Shown here: positions 43,201 to 52,742 of the stretch, one piece after another
How positions within the stretch are numbered: the stretch's first letter is position 1
How the letters are laid out: each line of letters opens with the position of its first letter
Source: RPQJ01 sp963700045
Lineage (GTDB): Bacteria; Pseudomonadota; Gammaproteobacteria; Steroidobacterales; Steroidobacteraceae
Direction: 5' to 3'
NCBI GenBank assembly: GCA_963700045.1
Contig: CAVOWK010000007.1
Span: 1 to 64,000 of the forward strand
DNA: 64,000 nucleotides
The notes under the pieces: model-generated
What the model was told of the DNA's origin: nothing
What the model saw: the letters and a program-made list of their open reading frames with translations, nothing else
Databases searched by the model: none
Made by a program: the position numbers and the translations under genes

Positions 43201-46200
43201 GCAACCTGAACTCGGTGCAAACCGTGGGTTCCAACCCGGACGGCACGGCGATGCCGGCCAGGACGGCGAGCTTCGACTATGGCAGCCGCTGCCAGCTGCC
43301 CGTGTCCGCCACCAACGCAGCGGCGGAAACGACCACGTACGAGTGGCGCTACGACTTCGGCGTGCTCGCGCGTGTCACCGATCCGAACGGACTGTCGACG
43401 TCGTGGTCACACGACCCGTTCGGGCGCCGGGTCGGCGAGACGGCAAGCGACGGCACGCGCCGGACATGGTCTTTCCAGTCGTGCGGCACGACCGGGTGCT
43501 GGGGCGCCGGCGAACTTCGCTTCCTCGTGTACGACCGCAACTACGCGGCCGACGGCACGTTGATCCGCGAGCACCATGCCTACTTCGACGGCTACGACCG
43601 CCCGCGGCTGCGGGAGTACCACGGTGCGCTCGGAACCTGGTTGCACCAGACGTTCGACTACGACGCAGCGGGGCGCATGGTGCGCGAGTCGCGACCCTAC
43701 GCGAGCGTGCCCAACGGCCACACGATCCGGACATTCGACCCGCTCGGCCGACCGCTCAGTGAGCGCGACCACGACGGGGGCGGCGCAACCGTTCGCAACT
43801 CGAGCCTCGCGTACGCCGGTCGAACCACGACACTCACGGACACGCTCGGTCGCTCACGGTCCCGCATCGTGGACGTCGCTGGAAATCTGCGGCGCGCGAT
43901 CGACCCGTCGCCCGGCGGCACGATCCGCTACGACTACGACTCGTTCGGTCACCTCAACCGCATCCAGGATGCCATCGGCGCCGTGTCGACCGGCGTCTAC
44001 GATGTGCGCGGGTTCCGCACGCGCTGGTCGGATGCGGACGCTGGAGCCTGGACTTTCACGCGCAATTCGCTCGGTGAAGTCGTTGCCTGGACCGACGCGA
44101 AAGGGCGATCGTTCAGCGCGGCCTACGACAAGCTCGGCCGCAGGGTGTCCCGCACCGAGTCCGAGGGCACCAGCACCTGGACGTGGGGTTCGTCGGCAGC
44201 CACTCGCAACATCGGGCGATTGCAGTCGAAGGCTGGCCCCGGCTATTCGGAATCGCTCGCCTACGACGGGCTCGGCCGCGTCAGTACGCGCACGATCAAG
44301 ACGGACCAGAGCTACCAGTACGACTACACGTACAACTCGATCGGCGAGATCGACACGCTGACCTACCCGACCAGTCCAGTGCCGTCGGGACAGACGGGCA
44401 GTCGACTCCGGCTGCGCTACTCGTACGGCTTTGGCGTGCCATCGCAGATCGACGACGTCACGCAGGTGACGCCACGCCTGCTCTGGAAGCTCGACGCGGT
44501 CAGTGACTTCGATGCGCCGACGCGGGAGTCGCTGTCAGGCAATGCCATCGCGCGATCGTCGGACTACGACCCGGCGATGCAGCGCCTGACGGCGCGGCGG
44601 GCCGGCACCACCGATGGCAGCAGCGTCAGTCAGGACCTCAGCTACCTGTGGGATGCAGCCGGCAACCTCCTGCAGCGACGCGACCTGAACCAGGGCCTGG
44701 TCGAAGCCTTCACCTACGACGGGCTCGATCGAGTGACGGGTTCCACGCTGAACGGCGCGGCGAACCTGACCGTGAGCTACGACGCATCGGGCAACGTCCT
44801 GCAGAAATCGGACATCGGCAGCTACGTCTACGGCAATTCGTTGCGGCCGCATGCGGTGATGGCCGCGGGCAGTGAGACATTCACGTACGACCGCAATGGC
44901 AATCTTGCAACGCGCAGCGGCCTCGGCCAGAGCTGGGCTTCGTTCAACCTGCCGACCGTATTGCGCAAACCAGGGTATCTGTCCCGGCACGCCTACGGTC
45001 CCGATCGCGAACGCTGGCGCCAGATCGCGACCTACCAGAATGGCACCGAGACGACACACTACGTCGGCAGCCTGCTCGAGAAGGAATCCACAACCTCGAC
45101 CGGGTTGACCTACTGGCGACATTACGTGCCCACACCGGGCGGATCGACCGTCGTCATCTCGCGCAACTCGAACGGCACGAATTCCACGACCTACGTGCTT
45201 CCGGATCATCTCGGCAGCAGCGACACATTGCTGAACGAATCGGGGACTCCCGTAGCCAGGGAGAGCTTCGGTGCGTTCGGCACGCGTCGCGGCAGCAACT
45301 GGAGCGCCGCGACCGCACCGGACTGGCTGGGCATCGCCAACACGACCCGCCAGGGCTTCACCGGACACGACATGCTCGACAACATCGGACTCGTTCACAT
45401 GAACGGCCGCGTGTATGACCCGGCACTCGGTCGATTTCTCTCGGCGGATCCGCTGATCGGCGACCTGGGCGACTCACAGTCGGTGAATCCTTACGCATAC
45501 GTCGGCAATCGGCCACTGAACGCGACGGATCCCACGGGTTACCTCGTCGACGGCGGACTTTTCGATCTATGCCGGAAAATTCATCGTCGACTCGATCCTG
45601 GGCTCGCTGGCCTACGGCCTGCTGAACCACGGTGGCTTGCCACCACCGCCGGCAACCGCATTGCCCGGTTGGTCAGCGCAGAACGGCGTGGGATTGTGCG
45701 GCGCGGGAACGTTCTCACCCACTTGCAGCGGCACCATCCTGTACGCAGGTGCGCCGGGGACGGGACGCGGCGGCGTACCGACGTCGACCTGGGCAGAAAC
45801 GTCGGTCGACGACGAGTACGCACAGGAAAACCTCGAACGCTTCTTCATCGATCTCGGGATCAACGCAGTCGACGTCCTGATCCTCTCGCCGGTGCACGAC
45901 GCCAGGGATGCGTACGATGCGGCGAAACGGGGTGACCACGCCACTGCCGTTCTCTATGTCAGCTTCACCGTTTGCGACGTCGTCAAGCAGTGTCAGTCGA
46001 TCCTGGCGCCTGCGAAGGCATTGCGGCGCGCGGCGAAGTCGACTCGACGTTCTGGAGTCGGCGAGCTGAATCTGAAATCGAGCTGGCCGAGACGGAGATC
46101 TCACACGCGGTGCAGCCGGAGACTGGAAGCGAGGGACTGGATGCTCTACCTTCCCAACCGAGGTTCAGTGAAGGCAAACTGGCAGCAGAATGCAGGAAAG

Positions 46201-46388
46201 CTGCGCGCCGAGATGCGCCGGGAGGAACCCATCTACGACTCGTACCGCACGCCGTCGGGTCTGCAGGTTCCTGCGGCGAGCACACCAAGCTCGCCTGGTC
46301 GTTTCCTGAATGCCGAACGCAAATGACTCGAATCGCGCGGTCGAAGTACAACGCGGAGACGGGCGCTTATGACCCGCCGAGACCATGA
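40202..46388 (+). CDS. SpvB/VCBS/RHS-repeat protein with variable C-terminal tip (frameshifts)
   Basis: A secreted giant of about 2,060 residues. A signal-like segment (SIGIALFAASITGMSGAGAS) leads to an SpvB-like domain with GVGWSIAGLSTITRCNRTWA. VCBS/FG-GAP repeats follow (DLNGDGRADIVAL, DWNGDGRADLLYI), then many YD repeats (YDSFGHLNRIQDA, YDGLGRVSTRTI). The RHS core ends GRFLSADPLIGDLGDSQSVN and NPYAYVGNRPLNATDPTGY. The tip from about 45540 is unlike the rest. It has a hydrophobic segment GKFIVDSILGSLAYGLLNHG, then YLPNRGSVKANWQQNAGKLR and EMRREEPIYDSY, and ends YNAETGAYDPPRP. Shifts lie near 41190, 45560, 46050-46130 and 46325. The stop at 46386-46388 overlaps the next ATG. By family precedent the tip is a toxin encapsulated by the RHS shell. 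Confidence 0.85.
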
Positions 46389-46862
46389 ACGAATTTACTG
46401 AGACTGCCGATCGAGGTCCTTGGAGACCTGCTGAGCACGCATGGCTTCGAACGTGTCGACAAAGTGCGCGATCTGCCATGGTCGAATCGGCAACTTGCAC
46501 TCGGACCGCTGGGTCACGGCAGCAACGTTCAAGACGAGGTCTTCATGGGCCTGAACAGACGTTATGGGACGTGTGGACCGGATTCAATTAGCGAAGTCAT
46601 CCGGCTGCCTCGGATCCCGTCGGGCTTCAACCCTGGGTTACGCGGTCGCGATGAGAAGTCGTTCCGGCATCTGCTACAGACTATGGCAGCGCTCCTGCAA
46701 CTTATTGCGTGCCGTTGCTGCGTGGAGACTACGGCCTTGGTCGACGCTGAATCGCAACGGGATGCAGATGCTGCCCACGTGATGCATCCGAGAATCGTGT
46801 GCGAACTGGCATTAACGGTGCGAAGAGGCATGGCACATGAACGATTCCGCAAGAATCGTTGA
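46385..46862 (+). CDS. Candidate immunity protein for the RHS tip (frameshifted)
   Basis: The ATG at 46385 overlaps the RHS stop (ATGA). It opens MNEFTE, after which one shift restores LPIEVLGDLLSTHGFERVDK, then VRDLPWSNRQLALGPLGHG and DEVFMGLNRRYGTCGPDSIS. The frame stays open to 46862, but past about 46640 its codon use looks less coding, so the true end may be earlier. No family is recognised. GC is visibly below that of the RHS core. Position, coupling and base composition fit an immunity gene, but this rests on context alone. Confidence 0.45.
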
Positions 46863-47015
46863 GATTCTTGCCCTGTGCGGCCCATGCTTGAGCGCTTCGT
46901 CATGGTCAAGCTAGAGTACGCAGAACGAAAACTCCGCGATCATTGATAGCCGTGGCCCTGACGCCAGAATTCCAGCTGCGTCGACCGTCCCGCGCCGGAC
47001 ACCAGACCGCTCCCC

Positions 47016-47037
47016 GTGCGAAGATGCTCCTTCGCAC
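47016..47037 (+). promoter_or_regulatory. Hairpin in the leader of the oxidoreductase gene
   Basis: GTGCGAAG (47016-47023) and CTTCGCAC (47030-47037) form an 8-bp stem that ends just before the ribosome site GAGGAGC of the gene at 47053. It could terminate read-through from the RHS unit or affect translation. The 46863-47015 stretch holds nothing else I can name. Confidence 0.35.
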
Positions 47038-47052
47038 GAGGAGCACTACCCC

Positions 47053-48066
47053 ATGACCCAGACCTGCCAGCGCATCGTCCTTGCCAGCCGCCCGCAGGGC
47101 GGCGCCGTCTCGCCGGACAACTTCCGCCTCGAGCGTGTTCCGGTTCCTGGCATCGGTCCCGGCCAGGTCCTCGTGCGCAATCACTTCCTGTCGCTCGATC
47201 CGTACATGCGCGGCCGCATGGACGACACCAAGTCGTACTCGGCGCCGCAGGTCATCGGCGAGACGATGGTCGGCGGCACGGCGGGCGTCGTCGAGGCGTC
47301 GCAGAATCCGAAGTTCGCGCCCGGCGATGCCGTCGTCGGCTACCTGGGCTGGCAGGAATACGGCGTCTCGGACGGCACCGGTCTCAACAAGGTCGAGACC
47401 AAACACGTTCCGCTCTCCGCGTATCTCGGCCCGGTCGGCATGCCCGGTGTCACGGCCTGGTACGGCCTGCACGAGATCTGCAAACCCAAGGCCGGCGAGA
47501 CAGTGCTGGTCTCCGCGGCGAGTGGCGCGGTCGGTTCGGTCGTGGGCCAGCTCGCGAAGATGGCTGGCTGTCGCGCGGTCGGCATTGCCGGCGGCCCCGA
47601 GAAGTGCGCCTACGTCCGTGACGAACTCGGGTTCGACGCCTGCGTCGACCACCGCGAGCACAAGGACATCCGTTCGATGAGCGTCGCGCTGAAGGAAGCC
47701 GCGCCGAACGGCATCGATTGCCTGTTCGAAAACGTCGGTGGCGTCGGCCTCGATGCCGCACTGGCGCGCATGAATGCATTTGGCCGCATCGCGATCTGCG
47801 GACTCATCGCCGGCTACGAAGGCGGCGACATCGCCATCCACAACACTCGCGCCCTGCTGGTCAACCGGCTCTCGCTGCGCGGCTTCATCGTGTCCGAGCA
47901 CCTCGAGTTCTGGCCGCAGGCGCTCGGCGAACTCGCCAAGGGCGTCGCGACGGGCAAGATCAAGTACCGCGAATCGATCGCGGACGGCCTGGCCGCGGCA
48001 CCGGAAGCGTTCATCGGCATGCTGCGCGGCAAGAACTTCGGCAAGCAGCTGGTCAAGCTGACCTGA
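47053..48066 (+). CDS. NADP-dependent medium-chain oxidoreductase (CurA/leukotriene B4 reductase type)
   Basis: This 337-residue zinc-free enzyme of the MDR superfamily reduces double bonds of enones. It has HFLSLDPYMRGRMDDTKSYS and GETMVGGTAGVVEASQNPKF, then GMPGVTAWYGLHEICKPKAG. The nucleotide fold has SAASGAVGSVVGQLAKMAGC. The family ending RGKNFGKQLVKL is present. The clear site GAGGAGCAC precedes the ATG. NUDIX follows in the same direction after 10 bp. Confidence 0.92.
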   Translation: MTQTCQRIVLASRPQGGAVSPDNFRLERVPVPGIGPGQVLVRNHFLSLDPYMRGRMDDTKSYSAPQVIGETMVGGTAGVVEASQNPKFAPGDAVVGYLGWQEYGVSDGTGLNKVETKHVPLSAYLGPVGMPGVTAWYGLHEICKPKAGETVLVSAASGAVGSVVGQLAKMAGCRAVGIAGGPEKCAYVRDELGFDACVDHREHKDIRSMSVALKEAAPNGIDCLFENVGGVGLDAALARMNAFGRIAICGLIAGYEGGDIAIHNTRALLVNRLSLRGFIVSEHLEFWPQALGELAKGVATGKIKYRESIADGLAAAPEAFIGMLRGKNFGKQLVKLT

Positions 48067-48076
48067 GTCCTGCGCG

Positions 48077-48982
48077 GTGACGGCGACGATTCCTCATGCC
48101 GCAACGGTCCTGCTGCTGCGGGAAAACGACGCCGGCCTGCAGGTGCTCCTGACCAAGCGTGCCGCCAGCCTGTCGTTCATGGGCGGGCTGTGGGTGTTTC
48201 CCGGCGGCCGCATGGAGGCGTCGGACCTCGCGCCGGAGCTGGCCGCGCGCTCGGACCAGGCCGCAATCGCCGACACCGGCTCGCGCATGCTGAGCGCCGA
48301 CGCGAGTACCGCATCGATAGACCTCGACACCGCGCGCGGATTGCTGATCGCGGCCTGCCGCGAGACGTTCGAGGAATCGGGCGTGCTGCTGGCAAGGCCG
48401 CGCGGCGGCGGACCCTGGGGCGATGAAAGGCAGGCCCGCGTCGCGGCACGCCGCGCGGCGGACTCAGCGGATGCCGCCGGATTCGCGCGCCTGCTCGTCG
48501 ACGAGGACCTGGTGCTCGACGTCGAGCGCCTCGTGTACTGGTCGCACTGGATCACACCGGCGTTCGAGAACCGGCGCTTCGATACGCGCTTCTTCGCTCT
48601 CACGGTGCCATCCGACCAGGAAGCGAGCGTCGATCGCGGTGAACTCACCCACCACGCCTGGCTCGCCGAAGTCGACATTCGCAGGCACCTTGCGAGCGGC
48701 GAGATGAAGATGGCGCCGCCGACCCGCGCCACGCTCCAGGACCTGTGGAGCAGCCATCGCCGTCATGGCGGCCTGGCCGCGATGCTCGCAGCCGAGCGCA
48801 CGCGGATCGTGCCCCCGATCCTGCCGAAGCGGGCCGAGGTGGGTACGACCGAAATCGAAATCGTGCTGCCCTGGGACGAGCAGTACGAGCAGATGCCCGG
48901 TGAAGGGTGCCGGACGCTCGCGAGCTATCCGGACTACGTGACGGCGATGCCGTCGCGGATGCGGTTTCCGCGCTTGCGCTGA
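48077..48982 (+). CDS. NUDIX hydrolase, NUDT19-like
   Basis: This 301-residue protein has the NUDIX fold with a long insertion between the G of the box (FPGGRMEASD) and its helix (ACRETFEESGVLLARP). This is the layout of the NUDT7/NUDT19 CoA-diphosphatase group. Other parts are HAATVLLLRENDAGLQVLLT and WSHWITPAFENRRFDTRFFA. It probably cleaves a CoA or nucleotide diphosphate. The GTG start at 48077 follows the oxidoreductase stop by 10 bp, so they likely share a message. Confidence 0.87.
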   Translation: MTATIPHAATVLLLRENDAGLQVLLTKRAASLSFMGGLWVFPGGRMEASDLAPELAARSDQAAIADTGSRMLSADASTASIDLDTARGLLIAACRETFEESGVLLARPRGGGPWGDERQARVAARRAADSADAAGFARLLVDEDLVLDVERLVYWSHWITPAFENRRFDTRFFALTVPSDQEASVDRGELTHHAWLAEVDIRRHLASGEMKMAPPTRATLQDLWSSHRRHGGLAAMLAAERTRIVPPILPKRAEVGTTEIEIVLPWDEQYEQMPGEGCRTLASYPDYVTAMPSRMRFPRLR

Positions 48983-49006
48983 GGGCGCGTCGCGAGCAGG
49001 CGAACC

Positions 49007-49027
49007 CCCTCCCGGGGTGCGGGAGGG
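49007..49027. terminator. Hairpin between convergent genes
   Basis: CCCTCCCG (49007-49014), loop GGGTG, CGGGAGGG (49020-49027) lies between the NUDIX gene and the histone-like gene. No T-run follows on either strand. Confidence 0.5.
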
Positions 49028-49050
49028 AGCGCCGGATTCAGGGAATCAGG

Positions 49051-49596
49051 CTACTTTTCGCCCGGCACCAGGTTGCCGACGGCGCTCTGCACCGTCTCGC
49101 TGACCTTGGCCGCCATTTCCTTGGCCGAATCCAGCATCGAGGTCGCCTGCTTCTCGGCCGACGCCTGGGCGGCGTTGACCATCGAGCCGGCCTGCGCAGC
49201 AGTCTTCGAAGCTTTTTTCTTCGCGGACTTCACGGCCTTGACGATGCTCTTCTCGGCCGACTTCAGGTTGCGGTCTGCCTTGCGCAGGGCGCGCTTGGCA
49301 GACGGCGGCAACTTGCCGACGGCCCGCTTGACGGCTGCGCGCGTGCGGGCCGGAGCCTTGCGTGCGGCGATCTCCACGGCGGCGACGCGACGGCTGGTCG
49401 GGGTGCTGCGGGCCTTGGCGACCTTCGCCTTCCTGACGACCTTGCGTTTGACCTTGGCGACCTTCGCTTTCCTGACGACCTTGCGCTTGACCTTAGTGGC
49501 CTTCGCCCTGGTTACGACTTTACGCCTGGCCTTGGTGGCCTTCGCCTTGCTGACCTTGCGCGGCGCCGCACGACGCGCTTTCTTCTTCGCTGCCAT
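49051..49596 (-). CDS. Histone H1-like DNA-binding protein
   Basis: This 181-residue very basic protein has an N-terminal half rich in lysine, arginine, alanine and valine. It contains a 13-residue repeat of the type KRKVVRKAKVAKV, present about three times (residues about 20-60). The C-terminal half is helical (AKRALRKADRNLKSAEKSI, KAVKSAKKKASKTAAQAGSM) and ends in a phasin-like stretch (SMLDSAKEMAAKVSETVQSA). Such proteins compact DNA or bind polyanions, including the polyhydroxyalkanoate granule surface for phasin-like tails. The fusion of a histone-like arm and a phasin-like tail makes either role possible. Confidence 0.75.
   Translation of the reverse strand: MAAKKKARRAAPRKVSKAKATKARRKVVTRAKATKVKRKVVRKAKVAKVKRKVVRKAKVAKARSTPTSRRVAAVEIAARKAPARTRAAVKRAVGKLPPSAKRALRKADRNLKSAEKSIVKAVKSAKKKASKTAAQAGSMVNAAQASAEKQATSMLDSAKEMAAKVSETVQSAVGNLVPGEK
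49421..49537. repeat. 39-bp coding repeat, three copies
   Basis: Units at 49421-49459, 49460-49498 and 49499-49537 encode the 13-residue basic repeats of the histone H1-like protein. The first two are nearly identical and the third is diverged. Copy number may vary between strains. Confidence 0.85.
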
Positions 49597-49721
49597 GTGA
49601 ATCGATCTCCCGTTGCCTTTGGTTGGCGTGAGTTGCGTCGGTGATGGACACCGTCGCGCCTGACGTGAGGACGCTATTCCTCACGCCTTGCGCAGTCAAC
49701 AAGGGAAAACTGCAGTCGGAG

Positions 49722-52472
49722 TCAGCCCGTGCCCTGCAGGCCGTGCGCGATGCCGTTCACGGACGCGACCAGCGCCGGGAACAGCCGCCAGTTCGGGTCG
49801 TCGACGGCGCGGCGCTTGTCGTTCGGCGAGCCTGCTTCGCGCCAGCGACGCAGCAACTGGACCTGCATCAGGTGGATTGGATCGACGTACGGGTTGCGCA
49901 GCCAGATCGATCGCTGCAGCGTGGGCTCGGCGTCGAGCAGCCGCGCGCAGCCCTTGAGCTGCAGGACCAGGCGGCGCGTCAGTTCGTACTCCTGCCGGAT
50001 CGTCGTGGAATACCGCTCCGCGTCGCCCGGATACAAGCGCTCGTAATGCCAGGCGATGTCCATGTCGGCGCGGGCGAGTCGCATCTCGACGTCGTCCACC
50101 AGCCCCTCAAAAAACGGCCAGTCCCGGTACATCTCGCCGACCAGCGCTTCGCCATGGGCGTCGATGACCGCCGCCAGGCCCGTGCCGGCGCCGAACCAGC
50201 CGGGCAGCATGTGCCGGCTCTGGGACCACGCGAACATCCACGGCACCGCGCGGATCGTGTCCACGCCGCTGCCACTGCCCCGCACCAGGGGCCGCGAGCC
50301 GATCTGCATGCGCTCGATCACGTCGACGGGCGTGACCGCCTGGAAGAACTCGAAGAAGCCCGGGTCGTCGTGCACGAATCCACGGTAACGCGCCCGGCTC
50401 GCGTCCGAGAGCAGTTGCACCGCGTCCGGCCAGCCCGGCTTGACCGTCTCGCGTCGCTCGCCCGCGACGGCCAGCGCGAGGGTATTGAGGCCCTGCTCGA
50501 ACGTGCGCAGCGTGATCGGCTGCAGGCCGTAGCGGTCGTTGATGGTTTCGCCTTGTTCCGTGACGCGCAGCTGTCCGCCCGCGACGGCCGTGGGCAGGCT
50601 GCTCACGACGGCCTCGGTCCGGCTGCCGCCGCGACTGATCCCCCCGCCGCGGCCATGGAACACCAGCAGGCGCACGCCGGCCTCGGCGCAGGCGGCGAGC
50701 ATGGCCTCCTGCGCCCGGCGCAACAGCCAGCGCGACGAGGCGATGCCCGATTCCTTGTTGCTGTCGGCGTAGCCGATCATCACGACCTGCCGGTTGCCGC
50801 GCGCGGCCAGGTGGTCGCGATAGATCGGGTCGGCGAGCAGCTGCGTGAGCGTCGGACCCGCCGCATCGAGCGCGGCCACCGATTCGAACAGCGGCGCGAC
50901 GTCGAGGGAGACCTGGCCGCTGCCGCTGTCGACCAGGCCCGCCCAACGGGCGAGCAGCAGCACGGAGAGCACGTCATCGATGTCGCGCGCCATGCTGACG
51001 ACGTACGAGCCGACCGCGGCCTGGCCGTACCGGTGCCGGCAATAGTCCATCGCCTCGAATACCCAGAGCGCGCGCTTGCCGGCGGCCTCGAGCACTTCGG
51101 GCGGCGATTCGTCGCGGGCCAGTGCGTCCCGCAGCCGTTCCACGCGCGCCGCGGCCGGGCGCGTATCCCAACCAGGCTCCGCGAGGGCTCGACCGACGAT
51201 CTGCCGGTGCACCTCGGCATTCTGGCGCACGTCGAGTGTCGCGAGATGCAGCCCGAACGTTCGCACCCGGCGCAGGAAGCGGCGGATGAGGAACAGCCCG
51301 GCGTGGCGGCCACGATTGGCCTCGAGGCTGTTCACGATGATCTGCAGGTCGTCGATCAGCTGCTCGATCCGCTCGTACTGGCCCGAGCGGTGGTCGTACG
51401 TGGCACGCAACCTTTCCGCGATCTGGCCGAGCAGCACGCGGTACGGCATCTCGTCGTGGCCCGACGGTGCGCTCGCGCGCGCGGCCGGCACCACCGATTT
51501 GTAGTGTTCGATCCTGTCACGCAAGGGCTGCGGGATGTCGGGCGTGCGCCGCTCGCTCTGGCTCAGCTTTTCGGCGAGACGCTGCGCCTCGAGGAAGTAG
51601 CGGTTGACGATCAGCGCGTGATGACGGGCACAGCTCTCGCGGATGGTCTTGGCGTGCACGTCCGGCAACCCGTCCATGTCGCCGCCGACCCACGAGCCGA
51701 AATGCAGCAACTCCGGGACCTTGGCCTGCCGCGCCTCGTCACCGAAGATCAGCACCAGCGATTCCTCGATCTCCTCGTAGAAGACCGGAATGACCTCGTA
51801 GACGATCTCGACCAGGAAGAACAGCACGTGCTCGCGCTCGTCCGCGATCGTGAGCTTCTCGCGCGAATTGTCGGCGGTCTGCCAGCCGGTCGTGAGTTCG
51901 CCACGCACGCGCTCGAGCGTCGTGCGGCGCTCGACCGGTGTCAGCGACGGATCGAGCCGCGTCATGAGCAGGCGCGCGATGCGTTGCTGCTGGCGCAGCA
52001 ACGTGCGGCGCGTCGATTCCGTGGGGTGGGCCGTAAACACCGGCTCGATGCTCAGGTGCCCGAGCAGTTCGACCACCTGCGACAGGCTGTAGCCGAGCGC
52101 GCGCAGCTTCTGGAAGCATTCGGCGAGGCCGCCGGGCTGGTAGGTACTGCTGTCGTTGAGGTACTGCCGCCGCCGGCGCACACGGTGCACCTTCTCGGCC
52201 ATGTTGACCATCTGGAACCAGGTGCCGAACGCCCGGATCAGTTCGGCGGCCTGCTCCGGCGACCGGCCCTCGGCCCGCACGACCAGCTGCACGGCGGCTT
52301 CCGGGTCGCCGTCGCGGCGGCGGATCGCCACCTGCCGGTCGCCTTCCACTTCCTCGAAGAAGGCGTCGCCGCCCTGGTCCCGCAAGACTTCGCCGACGAG
52401 AGCGCCGAGCGTGTGGACGTCCTCGCGGAGCGCCGCATCCTTTGCCGTGAACGAAATGTCTTTGCGTGCCAT
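49722..52472 (-). CDS. ppc: Phosphoenolpyruvate carboxylase
   Basis: This 916-residue cytosolic enzyme adds bicarbonate to PEP to make oxaloacetate for the TCA cycle. The catalytic motifs are VFTAHPTESTRRTLLRQQQR, GSWVGGDMDGLPDV, GYADSNKESGIASSRW and VFHGRGGGISRGGSR. The last is close to the canonical FHGRGG loop. The C-terminus lacks the usual allosteric NTG ending and stops GIAHGLQGTG. The ATG at 52472 gives MARKDISFTAKDAALREDVH. An in-frame extension to 52580 is not family-like. It is intact over 2.75 kb. Confidence 0.96.
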   Translation of the reverse strand: MARKDISFTAKDAALREDVHTLGALVGEVLRDQGGDAFFEEVEGDRQVAIRRRDGDPEAAVQLVVRAEGRSPEQAAELIRAFGTWFQMVNMAEKVHRVRRRRQYLNDSSTYQPGGLAECFQKLRALGYSLSQVVELLGHLSIEPVFTAHPTESTRRTLLRQQQRIARLLMTRLDPSLTPVERRTTLERVRGELTTGWQTADNSREKLTIADEREHVLFFLVEIVYEVIPVFYEEIEESLVLIFGDEARQAKVPELLHFGSWVGGDMDGLPDVHAKTIRESCARHHALIVNRYFLEAQRLAEKLSQSERRTPDIPQPLRDRIEHYKSVVPAARASAPSGHDEMPYRVLLGQIAERLRATYDHRSGQYERIEQLIDDLQIIVNSLEANRGRHAGLFLIRRFLRRVRTFGLHLATLDVRQNAEVHRQIVGRALAEPGWDTRPAAARVERLRDALARDESPPEVLEAAGKRALWVFEAMDYCRHRYGQAAVGSYVVSMARDIDDVLSVLLLARWAGLVDSGSGQVSLDVAPLFESVAALDAAGPTLTQLLADPIYRDHLAARGNRQVVMIGYADSNKESGIASSRWLLRRAQEAMLAACAEAGVRLLVFHGRGGGISRGGSRTEAVVSSLPTAVAGGQLRVTEQGETINDRYGLQPITLRTFEQGLNTLALAVAGERRETVKPGWPDAVQLLSDASRARYRGFVHDDPGFFEFFQAVTPVDVIERMQIGSRPLVRGSGSGVDTIRAVPWMFAWSQSRHMLPGWFGAGTGLAAVIDAHGEALVGEMYRDWPFFEGLVDDVEMRLARADMDIAWHYERLYPGDAERYSTTIRQEYELTRRLVLQLKGCARLLDAEPTLQRSIWLRNPYVDPIHLMQVQLLRRWREAGSPNDKRRAVDDPNWRLFPALVASVNGIAHGLQGTG

Positions 52473-52742
52473 GGCCGCGGGGGCAGGAATACTTGAGTGA
52501 GGTCCGGAGCGCGGCGGGCGGTGTGTTGAAACGGGAAAGAACGACCCCGCGAATGCTAGCAGAGCCGGCACCAGGCGCACTGTTGCTACGGGACAACATT
52601 AGCCGTTGCGGTGCGGCGCCAAGCCGCTTGTCCTATTGTCTTACTTATATTGCAACTTCGCCGGACCGGATGGTATGTTCGCGACGAGCCTGGGGAGCCG
52701 GCCCGGCAGGGCCCATCGGACCTTTCAGCACGGGGACATCAC

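Noticed and set aside
45637..46326. A free-standing 229-codon gene after RHS
   Set aside because: Its first part continues the RHS tip once a shift near 45560 is corrected, and it has no ribosome site, so it is the C-terminal end of the RHS gene.
49641..52496. A 951-codon plus-strand frame
   Set aside because: It is an exact antisense shadow of the PEP carboxylase gene without any domain character.
52590..52742. Cobalamin or other riboswitch before the TonB receptor
   Set aside because: I could not find a B12-box or any other riboswitch core. Only an AT-rich stretch (TTACTTATATT) that may be a promoter is visible.
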